Shown: one piece after another, positions 1 to 12,489 of the stretch | How positions within the stretch are numbered: position 1 is the first letter of the stretch | Layout: every line of letters begins with the position of its first letter | Assembly: GCA_011317545.1 (NCBI GenBank) | Contig: WUJK01000001.1 | Coordinates: 558,001-622,000, forward strand | Reading direction: 5' to 3' | From: Coniella vitis | Taxonomy: Eukaryota; Ascomycota; Sordariomycetes; Diaporthales; Schizoparmaceae | DNA: 64,000 nt | Program-made: the position numbers and the translations under genes | The notes under the pieces: model-generated | Database searches by the model: none | Seen by the model: only the letters and a program-made list of their open reading frames with translations | What the model was told of the DNA's origin: nothing

Positions 1-834
1 CATAAATTACCTCTCGATCATTCTTGCTGGTTCCAAGCGTTGTTCACACGTTGGAATATGGGCTCCTTCCCTTCTCCTTTTACTCTTGATCTCATTTTAA
101 TCATTGTTGTGTTACGGATGAGTGGGCGCGAGGGATTTGAGTAGCCTATTTTTTTATTGATACCCTATTTGCGAGCCTGGAGTTCTACCAGAATTTGCGT
201 ATCGCAAACGTTCTTGATGACATTCTTTGTTTCTTTTTGGGTCGCTGGCTGTCCTTGATGTGAGTTAGTATACAGACATACACTTGCAGACAAGTATTTA
301 GCCACTGGAAGTGGTAATGAGAACATGAACAACGACACCGTTCTTGCGCATTGATGTGGGTACTACACATCGAATCCATTTGTCCATTCTGTACAAGTAT
401 TCGCACCCATGTGCCTTCTCATGGCTTCTTTCTTTAGTCCGCAGTGCAGCCCGTTAAGATATAAAGAGCAATACAAAAGTGAGCATCTGCTCATCATTAT
501 CATTACATCAATAACAATTAAACAAGACAGAGACATACATATATATATACACCTATATATACATGTTAAAGTTGTGTTTCATTCGACCAAAGACGAAGAA
601 GAAAAAATGTGAAGCAAAAGAGGCATTCCGTTCTTGACGATCGTTGCGACGGGGCAGCCGAGAAAAGAAAGAAAACCCCGGGGGAGCATTATCGTCAGCC
701 GCCGCTCTGCCAATCCGTCACTTCGCCAATCTAGACACAAGGTATGTGGTTATTGATACATTAAGCATTTGCACATGTGTGGGCGTTTCTTGGTTTGTGG
801 ATTATCGTTTCAGAAGTAACCATAAGCATAATAG
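1..834. other. intergenic, left edge
   Basis: No gene could be supported here. There is a short AT-alternating tract near 538-562 and an A-rich stretch near 600. The small open frames lack family features and splice support. The segment probably holds the 3' flank of the PX gene on its right. Confidence 0.5.
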
Positions 835-2019
835 TCATGCGAATAAAAAGTCCTTGAGGACTGGCGAGCCCGAGAATTCCGGGTTAAGAAGAATACAGCT
901 GAAAGTGCGCGCATAAGGTTAGCAAACAAAGCCTTGTAGTAACGCACGCAGATGGAAAATGGCGTCTGTGTAGATACATACTTCAAAAAGTATTGTAGTC
1001 CAGCTCTTCTCTTCTCGAGGAATCTGGGTCTAAACTTGGATATCACGCTCTTGGGGGGTAGAACGGGCACCGCCGCCTCAAAAGCTGGGAAGCTTTGTAT
1101 CAATTGGTGCCGAAACTCGTCGAATTCAGAGTATCGCTTGCGAATGTTCATGTAGGGGCCCTGGATGAATTTGATATAGAATATCAGCAAAGAGTCCGTG
1201 TTACCCAGCCAGAAAAAAATAGAATCGAGAACTACAACTCACACTCAATGTCTGCACGCGTATATTCCACACCACAAACGCCCCGATATTAGTTGCGCTG
1301 CCGTTCACCGTGACGTAATCTGTGACCTCGACACTCTTGGCCCAGCATGCTTTGTTGCGATCGCGGCCGTACGACGTGCGCGTCTCGTCGGAGTTCCGCG
1401 GCGCTACCAACAGATCGTTGCTGTTGTCGACATCGTCCTCCTCTGCCTCATTATCCTGTAGTGTAATTGCGCCGGGTACCAAGCTTTCAGTTGAAAGGTT
1501 CTCGTTGCGGTGATTCGCAAATGGGTGGCTGTGCCCACTGCTGTCGTGGTTGTGCGCCCAGTATGGCGGGGACGTCACAGGAGTAACAGCGCTTTGCGGT
1601 TCGTTTTGGTGTTGTAGTTGAGACGGTGCGCGGTTAGATTCGGGCCGTGGGTCGACAGAGAGCAGGTCGGGGTGGCTGGTCCCGTTGTCATCGTCAAATA
1701 AAGGGCGGTGGTCGTTCGGCTGTGTCTCCTCCTGCGCCTTGAAAGCCTTCATTGCGCGTTGTTCTTGTCCTTCTTCTCCTGTCGCGCCGCCACTTGCTGC
1801 CTGGCTAGCGCGGCGGTGTGTGTAGTTGCGGTCGCGCGCGACGTCTTGCTCCTCCTCCTCGCTACCGTCATGCAACGGGTCGAAATCGGGAAACTGCTCG
1901 GTGGCAATGCTGTCGTCGTCTTCCGCGGGGCGATGTGCCACATACTTGGCGCCGTGTCCGTTCATGCCATTGTGGGAGAAAGAATGGTGGTGAGTTAGTT
2001 GTTGGGTGGCTGTTGCCAT
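835..2019 (-). CDS. YPT35: PX-domain endosomal/vacuolar adapter, YPT35-like
   Basis: Three exons: 2019-1243, 1160-982 and 898-835, with introns 1242-1161 (GTGAGT...CAG) and 981-899 (GTATGT...CAG). The phases close to a 339-residue protein. The first about 225 residues are acidic, His/Gln-rich and probably disordered. A PX domain follows (about 226-335): a Trp-rich start, the phosphoinositide-binding RKRYSEF at about 266-272, a PPKS loop, and the C-terminal signature LLNPEFSGSP typical of the YPT35 family. In yeast this protein binds PI3P on endosomes and recruits the lipid-transfer protein Vps13 to endosome and vacuole contacts; that role here is inferred from family. The ATG at 2019 opens the long first exon. 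The unspliced frames on either side run into stops, which supports both introns. A poly-T tract lies upstream at about 2169. Confidence 0.88.
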
Positions 2020-4383
2020 GGAGCCATATGGGTGAGGCCTCCCAAAGACCTCGACAAGCAGCTATCGGGTTCTGATCCGGGGGGACGGCGATGCAGCGTG
2101 GTAGATGAAGACGAGAGCTGTGAGAGTTGGCAATTGAAGCGGGTCTGGATTCAGGAAGGTTTAACCGGCTTTTTTTTTTTTTTTTGGACAAGAGGTTCTG
2201 TTTTGGGGCGCCAGGCGAGGTGGACGATTACATAGTAGAGTTGAATGAGATGAGACAAAGGCAGGCGCATTGGGTTCCCAATCACGGTCCATTCGGGGCC
2301 TGGAATGTTTTTGGTGGAGCCACTCAGTTGCTCTTGCCTTTCTCTCTTGCTTCTTCGCTCCTGCCCCAAGCTGGCAACTGGGGGTACATACATAGTACTG
2401 CCTCAGTATGTCAGAGCCAAGCCCATTGGGTGCGGCGTCAAGGCGTTTTTCCCCTTCTCTTGCACTCCACGATAGGGCTTACGCATGTCAGGGGGGTAAG
2501 TGCAAGAATCCCTGGGTCAGGGGTTGGATAAGGAAACAAGGACTTGTAAAAGGCTCTTGTCGGTCTCGTCTGGACTGCCGACTTGGGACGAGATATTGCA
2601 AGTCTCGCAGTGGCAAGTTGATGCTGCGGTGCTTTTGTGAATGCTTATTCTCGTTGCAACCTCGGAGCACCAATCCACGTTTCACTACGCCATCCAAGAC
2701 GCTGCCGTTCTGTTTCCTTCACCCCCGAGTCAGACCTTGTCACAAGCTTGGCGCGGTTATGATGGCATCCGTGTCCGATGTGACCCTAACCCTTGGGCCT
2801 GTCCACTACGCTCCACCACCTAGCGCAGGCTCCAGACCGCGGGGTGCAGCCATACATACATCAATTTCATTTAGCATGTATACTAGTATAGTTCCAATAC
2901 ACATCACCCCAAGGACATACAACTATAGAGGTCTTCCATTGACAACCTCATATCCTTCAAGAGATCAATCACCAACACCTAGAGCCCAACGTTTCAACTT
3001 CCTGAAGCGGAACACCGTCAACCATTACCACTGAGTGATTGGCCGAATGCCCCGACATGGATATTGTACATCTTCAACTGCAGGTTAAGTAATCGGTGTC
3101 ACTCGGGGTTCCAGATTGCTTCACAACTTTGACATGTGCTATACAGTCGCTGCGTACGGTGCGTAAGTGAATACACGCAAGTACTGAATAGTCTGCCACA
3201 AGTGTCACCACTTGACTGCGTGGCGCCAGGTTAACTTCACTGCGTCTACGTGCTGGTATTCCGTTTTAGCAAAAGGTTCCCTTATTCGAATATACTCTGG
3301 AGAGAGGTCTTTAGTCTTGACTACACAAAGGATAGCAATGGGCGTCAAGAATACTAGTCGGGCCACATCCAGTCACTCTTGGTCTGGTGAGTGGAAGCGA
3401 GAGAAAACACTCTGAAAAAGGCGAGAGGTGTCTGCAGCCTTCTGCGTTTCTTCCAGCTGGAACGTGTCAATCTAATGGGTTGATCCATATGCTCGAAGCG
3501 GGTGGTCACCTGTCCATCGATTGTAATTCCTATTTGCGAAAATAGTGGCTGGTTTCCCAATGTCCTGAACATTCGCTGAGACGGTAATCTCTGGAGTGTA
3601 ATTCAGGCTTGTAGGATAGAAAATCCCCTCTTCGTGTTCCAAAATCGCTACGCGGCATTGAACAAAGGGCTGCTGAGTGTCTCGGTTGTTGAGCTCCTGG
3701 TAGCGTTGTAGGACGAAACGGTAGTGATTCATGGCCCGATTCCAGCTCTACCTTGAGAAACGCCTTTGTTCTCAGGGACCACGGTGACCTGGGTGCGTAA
3801 CAAGCTCGGCCGAAAAATGCTCTGTATTTAAGACTACCAGACCAGAACTAGGTTGTCAATCTCGACTTCATAGTGTTTGTTCAAAAGCCCTAGCTAGACG
3901 TTCCGGAAGTGTAGATCAGCCATGTACTTCATACTAGGCCGTGCGCCAGTATAGCCAAAAAGGAGCTGATGAGCCTTTGTGGTATACTTACGGTCGTCAG
4001 TGCTAGCTCGAGCATTCTGCTTACCTAGATATAGAGGTACAGCGAGCGTAACCATGAAACAAGGTCGACTCTGCAATACGAAGACTATATGCAGACCTTG
4101 CAAATTCTTTGGAAAAGAGCACCGGCCTCGAAGTGCGAAGCGTTACATCGGACTGATTAGGCGGCGGAGGTCCGTCTTGTCGTGGACCATGTGGTGCGTC
4201 AACGCACAACAAAACTTGTCACTAATAGACGGGCTTCTTATAGGATCTGTATCCAAGAAAAATTCAGTTTCGCTAAATGTTGTGACCATGCTGTACGCAC
4301 TCAAATGACTTGCTGCGAATGCCCTCAGCTTACATGCTCGGGGACGTGATGCAACCAAGATGGCGCAGAATCTGGTAGTAATG

Positions 4384-4414
<31 letters not shown>
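4384..4414. repeat. AGCC tetranucleotide microsatellite
   Basis: About seven uninterrupted AGCC units, intergenic. Confidence 0.9.
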
Positions 4415-4834
4415 AAGCGCACGGGTTGGGAAGTCTTTTCATTGGATGTCCTGATGTGTTGCAGCTATGACATAAAACGCCAAAAACAGTGTTTTCATTG
4501 ACGGAATGAGACTGCGTCTGCGTGTCTCGGTCTACGATCGATCGCATTTTCTTTGTAACTGCCCTGCTGCACAAGTGGATTCTGGCACAGATCTTCATCG
4601 CGTTGGGTTTCGAAATGTGCGTCCCTTGGGAAACTGTGATGCTATTGAAGAAATGATTCGCAGTTTAGCTGGCAGGCTCGGCACAGCATGGTGCAGCAAA
4701 GAATACAAAGGAGGAATCTGCGCTTGAACAGACAGACTGGCTTGTGGGTACTGCCCGAGTGATGAGTTAGCGTGCAGTGGCAGTTGCCGTCCTCGATGGT
4801 GACAAACGCTGTGACCTGGCGGACTTCTGTACTT

Positions 4835-4869
4835 GTACTATGTAGTACCTACCTTCTTACTATGTAGTA
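4835..4869. repeat. two TACTATGTAGTA elements in tandem
   Basis: Two copies of TACTATGTAGTA, at about 4837-4848 and 4858-4869, ten bases apart. They belong to the family of short elements with core TACTATGTA (complement TACATAGTA) scattered through the intergenic parts of the window. Confidence 0.7.
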
Positions 4870-5787
4870 ATCAAAAGAGCTCCTTCCCTACTTTGTACAA
4901 CGCAGGCTCTTTCCTTTTTCAAGGCTGAGCCAGCTGTACTATGAGATGTACATCGTACACCGAAACTCCGTACACTGGCATATGAGACAGGTGGATTGCA
5001 GAAGCTAGGTTCCTTCTTTTCCCTCCGTTCATCTTCCTTGCATATCGGCAGAATCAACAACAGGTTCAGTCAGTCGCACGGATTGGAGGGAAAACCAAAC
5101 AAAAAGCAATTATCAGCTTGCCAGCAAGTGATTATACCACCCGTGCCAATATATCCAAATTGACAAGCTGACAAGCTAATATACATCATAAGTAGTGGTA
5201 GCGACGTGAAATAACGCGCCGATCAGATCCACGGTACTTACATAGTTGTCCTGACAGTCCTGACAGTCCTGAGTAAACGAGCGAGACACGCCCCAAGCTA
5301 GGAAGGTCATGCGTGCGAGATCTCTCACGGTGTACTTTGTGGTATCATACCTTGGGAGAGTATGGAGCCATTGGACGCCCCATTCTTATTCCCGCCGTTG
5401 GCGATTCGAATAGACAAGCTGATATTACGGGCAGGATTTTGGATGGATCGCAAGAGTTGCTCAGGTGGCAACGCTCTTTACATGGTACAGTACACCCCGG
5501 CCTACACAAGTAGTATGGTATCCGAGAGAGGCGAGAAGCAGTGCGAGAAGAGTCCCTAGTACCCTTGGGGCCTTGTGTACTATGTACTATGACGGACATC
5601 TTGGGTGGAAGAACATGCAAAAGACCGTCCATCCCGGTTGCATTGCAAGTGGAGGCTCTTTTTTATGGCTCCAGTGCGACTAAAGGCCAACTGGGGTCAC
5701 CCTGATGCCACAGGGTCACTTGAGAGGGTGCAGCCGATTGAATACGAACAAGTGGCATGGGTGGGTGTGGTCACTGATGCTCACGAT

Positions 5788-5810
5788 TACTATGTACATA
5801 CATAGTAGTA
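5788..5810. repeat. long inverted-repeat version of the TACATAGTA element
   Basis: TACTATGTA is followed by CA and then TACATAGTAGTA. The two arms are reverse complements, so the stretch can form a short hairpin or bind a dimer. Other single copies include 5578-5586 and 6717-6725. Confidence 0.7.
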
Positions 5811-7967
5811 ACGGTGCGGTGAAAGGGTGCCACCACTGCCGAACGATATGCTGTGTGGGGAGGAGCAGGAAAAGACTCACCATCAGCGATTACCCATTGT
5901 TAAGGGCAACACGGGTGGAATCTTCCAGCCGACGGAGAATCGAGTGGTTGGGACTTGCTCGTAAAGCAAATCAAATCGGAGAGATCCGAGTGAAAAAGCT
6001 AGGGAACCGGAAGACAGAGACAGAATCCCTACAAACAGTAGCACGAGCAACAAGCAACCTTCATTTTCTGTTACTGAAGCTGATTGTTGGTTGCGTTCGA
6101 GAGAAAAGCTCCCATCCTTTCTTTGAGTGCGACGTGGAGGAGCCTTTTGTCCTTCAGATTGTCAACCAGAGCGGGGCGGACATGGTCAAGCCAGGATCCA
6201 AGCTGGAGATAAGCAAGCCTAATGAGAAGAGGCAAACACTATGCAATGGTGCTAGCCGAACGGTACGAAGCGCCACTTCTTTCATGATATTGGTGGACGC
6301 ACTTCAGAAAGGGGAACCATCCGCCTGCTGCTTGGCTCCGTGGTCAGTGCTTTCTGCGGAGGAAGATTGGTGGGAGTGCTTTGCTCATCTTTTATTTCAT
6401 GTATAAAATCCTTCTTGTGGTACCTGTCAGTCATACCTGGGCGCCAATTTATATTGTTTTGTTCTTTTCCTTGTTTGTTCTCTCAAAAGGGGCATTCCAT
6501 CCCGGACCGCAAGGGATGTATATACATCGATCAGTCTGGCCTCGCGTTTCGTGACATGCTCCAATACGTTCACTATCAGCAGTACATGCTGCACTAGGTG
6601 TGTTGGGCTGGATCGTCTGCAAGATCTGGTGCTGCTTCACCCGAGACGATCGGCAAACCCCCCGAAAGGCTACTGTGAAGACGAGCTAGAAGGTGCTAAA
6701 TAAGCTTGTACTATGCTACATAGTATGCTCGGCTTTTGGCTTGCTCTGAGGGGGGGGCGGGCCTTTCCATCGATGGAGGGTGGACGGGGATTGGATGCCC
6801 GGACGTGGTTTGTACCGAGTCTCCTTCGTCCCCCTTCTTTTCCCTCTCTCTCGTTGAAAATGAGAATAGAATGAGAACTGCAGCTCCATACCAGCACCAC
6901 CCTCAGTCACCCAGAAGCTGAGATTTCTAGCAGTACGGCGTTACACCTGCATGTCAGTCAATCAGGCCAGAAATCAATAAAATACTATGCAATGGGCTCT
7001 GATTAAAGATGGCGGGGGCAAAACGCCACAAACAGTAGGTACGAGGCGAGGTTCGTGAAGGAGGCAGAGGCAAGAGTAAGCGTAAACTTCTACTGTGTAC
7101 ATACTATCCCTGTCTTGCCAAGGGCTGCAGGCCCTCCGGGGCCGGGGGAAGCGCAGAAGGAACAAGGGGGGGGGAGGAAAGCACTCGGCAAGGCATGCTA
7201 TCCCGCTAATCCATTTAAGGTTGTCCTCAACTTTTAGCCATGGTACCATGGGAAAGCACGTTCCCCACTGTGAACCCTTTGGTCGATCAATCAGTCCATG
7301 CCCACTGGACCGGCATGTCAGGCAGGCCAGGCACTTGGGGAGACGAGACGAGAGGATCGAGTGTTGAGAAGAGAGCATGAGAAGAGGCCGACCGACGTTC
7401 CGCTGCCAGAGACAAGCTAGTGGTCCCCATAAGATGGCCTCCTCCTCCTCCTGTTTGAAAGAGCTCCGTCCGCTTTCTCCTTCTCTCTTGTCCCTTTTTG
7501 CTTTGATCTCCCTCCTCGCCTTCCTGCTTATCTCTGGCCTGTCGTTTGACTGTGTACCTTTATTGTATTGCAGTTGCAGAAACCCTTCGTGGAGAGTCTC
7601 ATCGTTGCTAATCACTCGCTACTTTCTTCTCTGCTTGCTCGGGCCACTTCCCTCGCTCTCCCAGCCTGACTTTTGCTCAACTTTTTGTTGCGTCCTTATT
7701 TGGTGGGTGCTTCTCTCCCTTGCTTTTCTCTCTCGTTCCTTCTACTACCTGAGGCGACACCAGCTCAGGTCGATAAAAAACCCTGGAGTTCTGTCTCTCT
7801 TCGACACGCCACCAGACTCGATCGACCGACTGCTCTTGATCATCCACGCGCTTTTTTCTTGGCTAACCACCAGCAATAGACTTGGCAAACAACAAACAAC
7901 ATATTAGTCACTTGAACCATTCTTCTTCACGGCTCTCGACTTCCTTCGACCACAGACACGCGCCAAG

Positions 7968-8743
7968 ATGGTCTCCATCAGATCGGCTATTCTCGCCGTT
8001 GCCACGGTTTTGGTCGCTCGCGTGGGAGCCGACTACTACGTGGAACCCGACTCGGTCCCATTAGCAACCAGAGGTGAGATTCCAGTTCATGCTGTAAATC
8101 AAGTCATGATAGCTGACCAAGATGTATTTGTTTAGAGGCATGGTGCAGTAGCGAGATCTCGCAATGCCCATTGATCTGCGAGAATATGGACGCGGGCGGC
8201 GCGTCTGTTAATACGTGCAACTCGGTATGCAACATTCTTCATCCTCTAACATTCCTCCTTCACCAAATATTCCACTTCCAACAATCACCCACATCTCTCT
8301 GCTTTTTTCTCTTTCTCTTGCCTCCGCAACGGCTAACCTCGTATTTGCTTCTTGTCGCACAGACCACGCTGACCTACGGCTGCCTCTGCGACGACAACAC
8401 AACACCCAACGTGTCCGAGTACTCCTTGACGCTGCCTTACTATGTGTGCACTGAATGGGGCAGCCAGTGTGTCACTGCATGCGATGGCAATAATACGTGC
8501 CAAGGCGCCTGTCGGCAGGACCACCCTTGCGGTGCTCTCAACCCCACGACCAACAAGACCAACACGACGGCAACGGCAAGCTCTAGCTCCGCTGCCTCGA
8601 CCAGCTCCTCGGCCAGCGATACGATCTACTCGAACCTCAACGACAAGAGCGCTGCGGGACCCCCTGCCTTTGAGATGGCCCGACTCTACACGACCATGGG
8701 CGCCCTTGGCCTGTTTTGCCTGGGGTTTGTCTACCTGCTGTAG
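7968..8743 (+). CDS. DUF7707-type cysteine-rich, probably GPI-anchored wall protein
   Basis: Three exons: 7968-8073, 8136-8224 and 8363-8743 (introns 8074-8135 and 8225-8362), giving 191 residues. A signal peptide covers about residues 1-21 (hydrophobic AILAVATVLVARVGA). The core has twelve cysteines (39-121) with the pattern typical of the fungal DUF7707 family: VPLATREAWC, then TYGCLC, NVSEYSLTLPYYVCTEW and CVTAC. A Thr/Ser-rich stalk with several N-glycosylation sequons follows (about 126-150). The C-terminal hydrophobic tail (about 170-191) with small residues before it (KSAAG) fits a GPI signal. The family is secreted and attached to wall or membrane; its molecular function is unknown. 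A pyrimidine-rich leader precedes the ATG, usual for a well-expressed fungal gene. The ATG was chosen because it opens the signal peptide. Confidence 0.85.
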
Positions 8744-10555
8744 ACGGATGCCGTCTTACGTACGAGACAATATTAGGGAGAAGTGTGAGACGAGGAGGTT
8801 GAGGCGCATTCCTGTGGCCAGAAGCCGAGGAATGGCCAGCAAGGGGTACAGTATAGGTATTGTTACGGATACGAGCACCACTAGGTGCGACATTAATGTC
8901 TGAAATACGGCAGCATCATGGCATGGCATGGAGAGGAAAGGATTCTTTTGCCTTTGCGGTGCTATCTTATTATTCGGCGTTCCGAGTTGTCCTTTTTTGT
9001 GTGTTTTCCTTTTTCTCTTTTTTTGGATGCAAGTGGCACAAGCACTTGAAGCACTCATTAGCATAGCATGGGAACAGGTGTTTATTGTATGATTTCTGCA
9101 ATGCATCAGGAGGCAACGTACTATTTTGTATGAAAAGAACAATTGATAGCAACGACAAGAAATCACAAAGATGGAAATGAAGCAAATTTTGTATTCAGAG
9201 AGATTCTCGGGTGCCAACAATTGATTTGGAGCGGTGGTCTAGACTGCCGGAGATAGATCGAATACTTGGTGTGACGGTGGGATGAGGCTGATGTAACAGA
9301 ATGCTACAATGTGGTGGTGGTCATCGTCATAATGCACGTGTGCATGCCACGGATCTTTTGGCTTCCAGCGGACTGGTTGGACTTATCACGTGTCAGGCCA
9401 AGAATATAAGCAATTGTGTGCATTCAAGAGTCGAGGCGGCCTGGCGGTGAAGAAGAAACGGGATTGGAGGCGTCGTACAGGAAGTAAAAAAAATATGATC
9501 TGAAACCACGGTCATGGTGCGTCTATTTGCAGGCATTGATTGGGTGTCTGTACAGCATTTGCATTATATTCTTGACGTGTAAGGTAGATTTGTGTTTCGT
9601 TGAGCTTCAAACATAGCAGTCGGGATATCTGCTGAAGCTTTGAAGGCGTGGCCCTTTCTATTGGTGCTTCGCTGATCTGGCTGGGGTTGAAACTTCGGAT
9701 GTCTGTAGGGGATTTATTGGCTGTCCAGGTGGCAGGAGAGCAAAAAGTTGTAGCAAGACTGATGAAGCCTGGCATGTGATGGCCCCGGGCGCTAAACCCC
9801 CTGTCCCTGTACCGTTTTCTGGAAGCAAGCATTTCCAAGGGTTCCCCTCCAAATTTATCGCGGGGCTCCATTTTAGTGGCTTGACTGCTTGCTAAGGGAT
9901 TGTCATGTATAGTGAGTTGATTTTATACTGCTCGCTCATCTCTGCTTGTAGGCGCATCAACAGATTCCGTATACCGTCCAAGGTGGCTTGACCATGCTTG
10001 CAGGTTGATGAAACAGCTATAGCCATGTTGATCATGTGCACTTCACCTCGCAATGTGATTCAACCAGCTCGTGGACAGTATACCGACGGAGGCAGGTATA
10101 ATTGAGCCGCTTAGCAGTTGATCTAACAGGCGGGGGCCCCACTGCAGCCACGACGCGGACTGTGTAGCCCAGCCAATAATGACGCCGAGTCTAGTCACTA
10201 CTATGCAATCAGGACCCGTCATTCACTCAAACCACCTTGGCGTATGCATGCGTGCAGCTTGCTCTCCTATTTTTCTCTTTTCCTGGTTTGCGAGATTGAT
10301 GCGCCCGTGGCCATTTCACCATTGCCGTTGCACAACCCACTGCTGAACTCGACAAGCAGCAACTGGGCAGGAGGAGAAGAGCATCTGACGACGGCCCTCT
10401 GAAGCATGCCAGCGATATTCTAGACGGCGGCGCCTTTCCTTCTTCGTCTTCTTTCCTTTGGGTCGCCTTTTCCTTCTCTTTGGTCGAGATCGTGGTACCT
10501 CCTCCCTCTTCGTCCTCGTCCTTGTGGAAGTCGACCGACTTCACCGACGCCAGCC
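8744..10555. other. intergenic, probable promoter of the phosphotransferase gene
   Basis: No gene seen. The 3' flank of the wall-protein gene lies at the left. Two CACGTG E-box palindromes occur at about 9334-9340 and 9387-9393. The last 300 bases, with a TC-rich stretch at about 10430-10540, probably hold the core promoter and leader of the gene at 10556. The minus-strand open frame 10227-10544 is the complement of that leader. Confidence 0.45.
9334..9393. promoter_or_regulatory. pair of CACGTG E-boxes
   Basis: Two CACGTG palindromes about 53 bases apart. Such sites are bound by fungal bHLH factors (Cbf1, SREBP and Ino2/Ino4-like classes). They lie about 1.2 kb upstream of the phospholipid gene, so assignment to it is only a guess. 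Confidence 0.3.
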
Positions 10556-12489
10556 ATGGCTCCCAGTAGCAGTAAGTATACAGTGCTGGCCGTATAGCTT
10601 TTCCCAGTGCCGATAATTGGACGGTTGCTCGGCCTGCTTTTTGTTACTTGCTGCGCATTATTCTGTTACCCCACCATGCGCAACCAATGCTGTCTGCCGT
10701 TTCTATAGGCTGGCGTGCTGGCTGACGAGCGCCTCGTTCAATACTGGGTTTACTGCCTCGTCATGGCCGCATTCGCTACTCGTGGTTCTTTGGTTTGTCT
10801 GTGTTTTGTTTAGAAAAGGATTGGCACAAACAGCTAATACAAGTTTGTCATGGTGGTGTTACAGAAGAAGCAGCCGCCGAGTGCGTCTCGGACGATGCCC
10901 TCATCCACCTCAAATCGTACAAATACTCGGCCGTGGACAAGTCGCCCGTTTCGCATTACATTCTACGCCCATATGTGCGTTACATGCTCTGCTCCTCTTC
11001 ATTCGCCAACCTTTACACCCACCGATCGACCGCTTTCCATGTCTTTTTCCTCGTTGCGAATGACTAGAAGGATCGAAAATCTTCCCGTGCCTCCGAGTCC
11101 ACGATACACATGCATACCATATACATATACCATACACATTGTGCGATCAGGCTAACAAAACTTCCGGGGAGCGGGGAAACAGTGGAACTGGGCTGCCAGT
11201 TTGTTGCCAGTATGGCTTGCGCCCAATATGGTCACATTGATTGGCTTCTTTTTCATTCTGGCCAATGTTGGACTGCTGGTTCTGTATGTGCCTGATTTGG
11301 TTGGACCGGTACGTCTTGTCTGCCTTGGTTTTTGTTGGGAGCATGCATTGTTCGCGGACCCACGACGGTTGTGTGTGAGAGCAAGGAAATGCAAGAAGGA
11401 TGGAATGCTAATCGCAAGAAACCGCATTGTTTCGGCCTGTAGGGACCATCATGGATTTACTTTAGCTTCGCATTCGGTTTATTCATGTACCAGACCATGG
11501 ACAACATTGATGGAAAGCAAGCGCGACGCACCGGCACCTCGTCTGGCCTCGGCGAGCTCTTTGATCACGGCATCGACTCACTCAACTGCACCCTCGCCTC
11601 CCTCCTCGAGACGGCCGCCATGGGCTTGGGTACCTCCAAGACGGGCGTCTTCACGGCGCTGTGCCCATGTATCCCCATGTTCTTTTCAACCTGGGAGACA
11701 TACCACAGCCACACCCTCTACCTCGGCTACATCAACGGCCCGACTGAAGGACTACTCATTGCCGCAGGCATCATGGTCCTGTCAGGCATCTACGGCCCGC
11801 AGATCTGGACTACGCCCGTTGTGAAAGTCCTCGGCGAGCAGTACACCTTTGGCTACGCAGACCAACTAGGCGACCTCGCCGTGCGCGACGTCTGGGCACT
11901 CACCATAGTCGGTGGTCTCTTTGTGCACGTCCCTGGCTGCATCAAGCACGTCGTCGAAGCGCGGCGCCGCCAAAACCTGCCCATTGCGCCCGTCTTTCTG
12001 GAATGGACGCCCTTTGCCGTCTACTTCTTTTCGATTGGTCTGTGGCTGTACAGCCCTTACTCGACGCTCCGCCGCGAAAACCACATTGTCCTCTTTTGCC
12101 TCACCATGAGCTTTGTTTTTGGGCGCATGACAACAAAGATGATTCTTGCGCACTTGACGCGGCAGCCGTTTCCCTATTGGACTGTGATGCTGTTCCCGCT
12201 TGTGGGCGGCGCGGTCTTGGGCAACCTGCCAAGATTGGGCGTATCGGCTGTCTCGGCGGAGGTGGAGCTGGCCTACCTGTATGGGTATTTCTTCTTTGCA
12301 ATGGTGGTGTATTTCCGGTGGGCGGTGTTGGTGACGGGGGCCATTTGTCGGTATTTGGGCATCAATGCCTTGACGATTCCGCGGGAGAAGACGTTGGAAA
12401 ATCGCAAGAAGGAAGAGACGGAGCGGAGAGCCAAGAAGGGGCTGAGTATAAATGGTGCTGCTTCTGTGAATGGCAAAAAGGCGCAATAG
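10556..12489 (+). CDS. EPT1: choline/ethanolamine phosphotransferase (CDP-alcohol family)
   Basis: Four exons: 10556-10571, 10865-10974, 11183-11308 and 11443-12489; phases close to 432 residues. The protein transfers phosphocholine or phosphoethanolamine from the CDP-alcohol to diacylglycerol, the last step of the Kennedy pathway, in the ER or Golgi membrane. The CDP-alcohol signature DG-x2-AR-x8-G-x3-D-x3-D is complete at residues 107-129 (DGKQARR through FDHGID). The N-terminus has the LKSYKYSAVDKS and WLAPNMVTL stretches typical of the eukaryotic CPT1/EPT1 group, and about eight to ten membrane helices follow, with a Lys-rich tail. The first coding exon is only 16 nt and is followed by a 293-nt intron; the ATG was chosen because it gives the right phase and a donor (GTAAGT). 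Choline versus ethanolamine preference cannot be told, so CPT1 is equally possible as a name. Confidence 0.9.

Larger units (their letters stand above)
2020..7967. other. gene-poor stretch of 5.9 kb
   Basis: No gene could be supported. The longest open frames (2408-3034 and 5705-6406, both +) have no recognisable domain, and 5705-6406 crosses a TACATAGTA-type element. A minus-strand stretch at about 3390-3732 looks weakly protein-like but shifts frame (see findings). The region contains an AGCC microsatellite at 4384-4414, a short repeat of GTCCTGACA near 5247-5272 and several TACATAGTA-type elements. The last about 550 bases are strongly pyrimidine-rich and probably the promoter and leader of the gene at 7968. 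Confidence 0.5.

Noticed and set aside
2408..3034. 208-residue open frame on the plus strand
   Set aside because: No domain, no matching splice or start context, and composition like random DNA.
7377..7907. 176-residue hydrophobic frame before the wall-protein gene
   Set aside because: It is a translation of the pyrimidine-rich promoter; Leu/Ser/Phe dominate because of CT-rich DNA.
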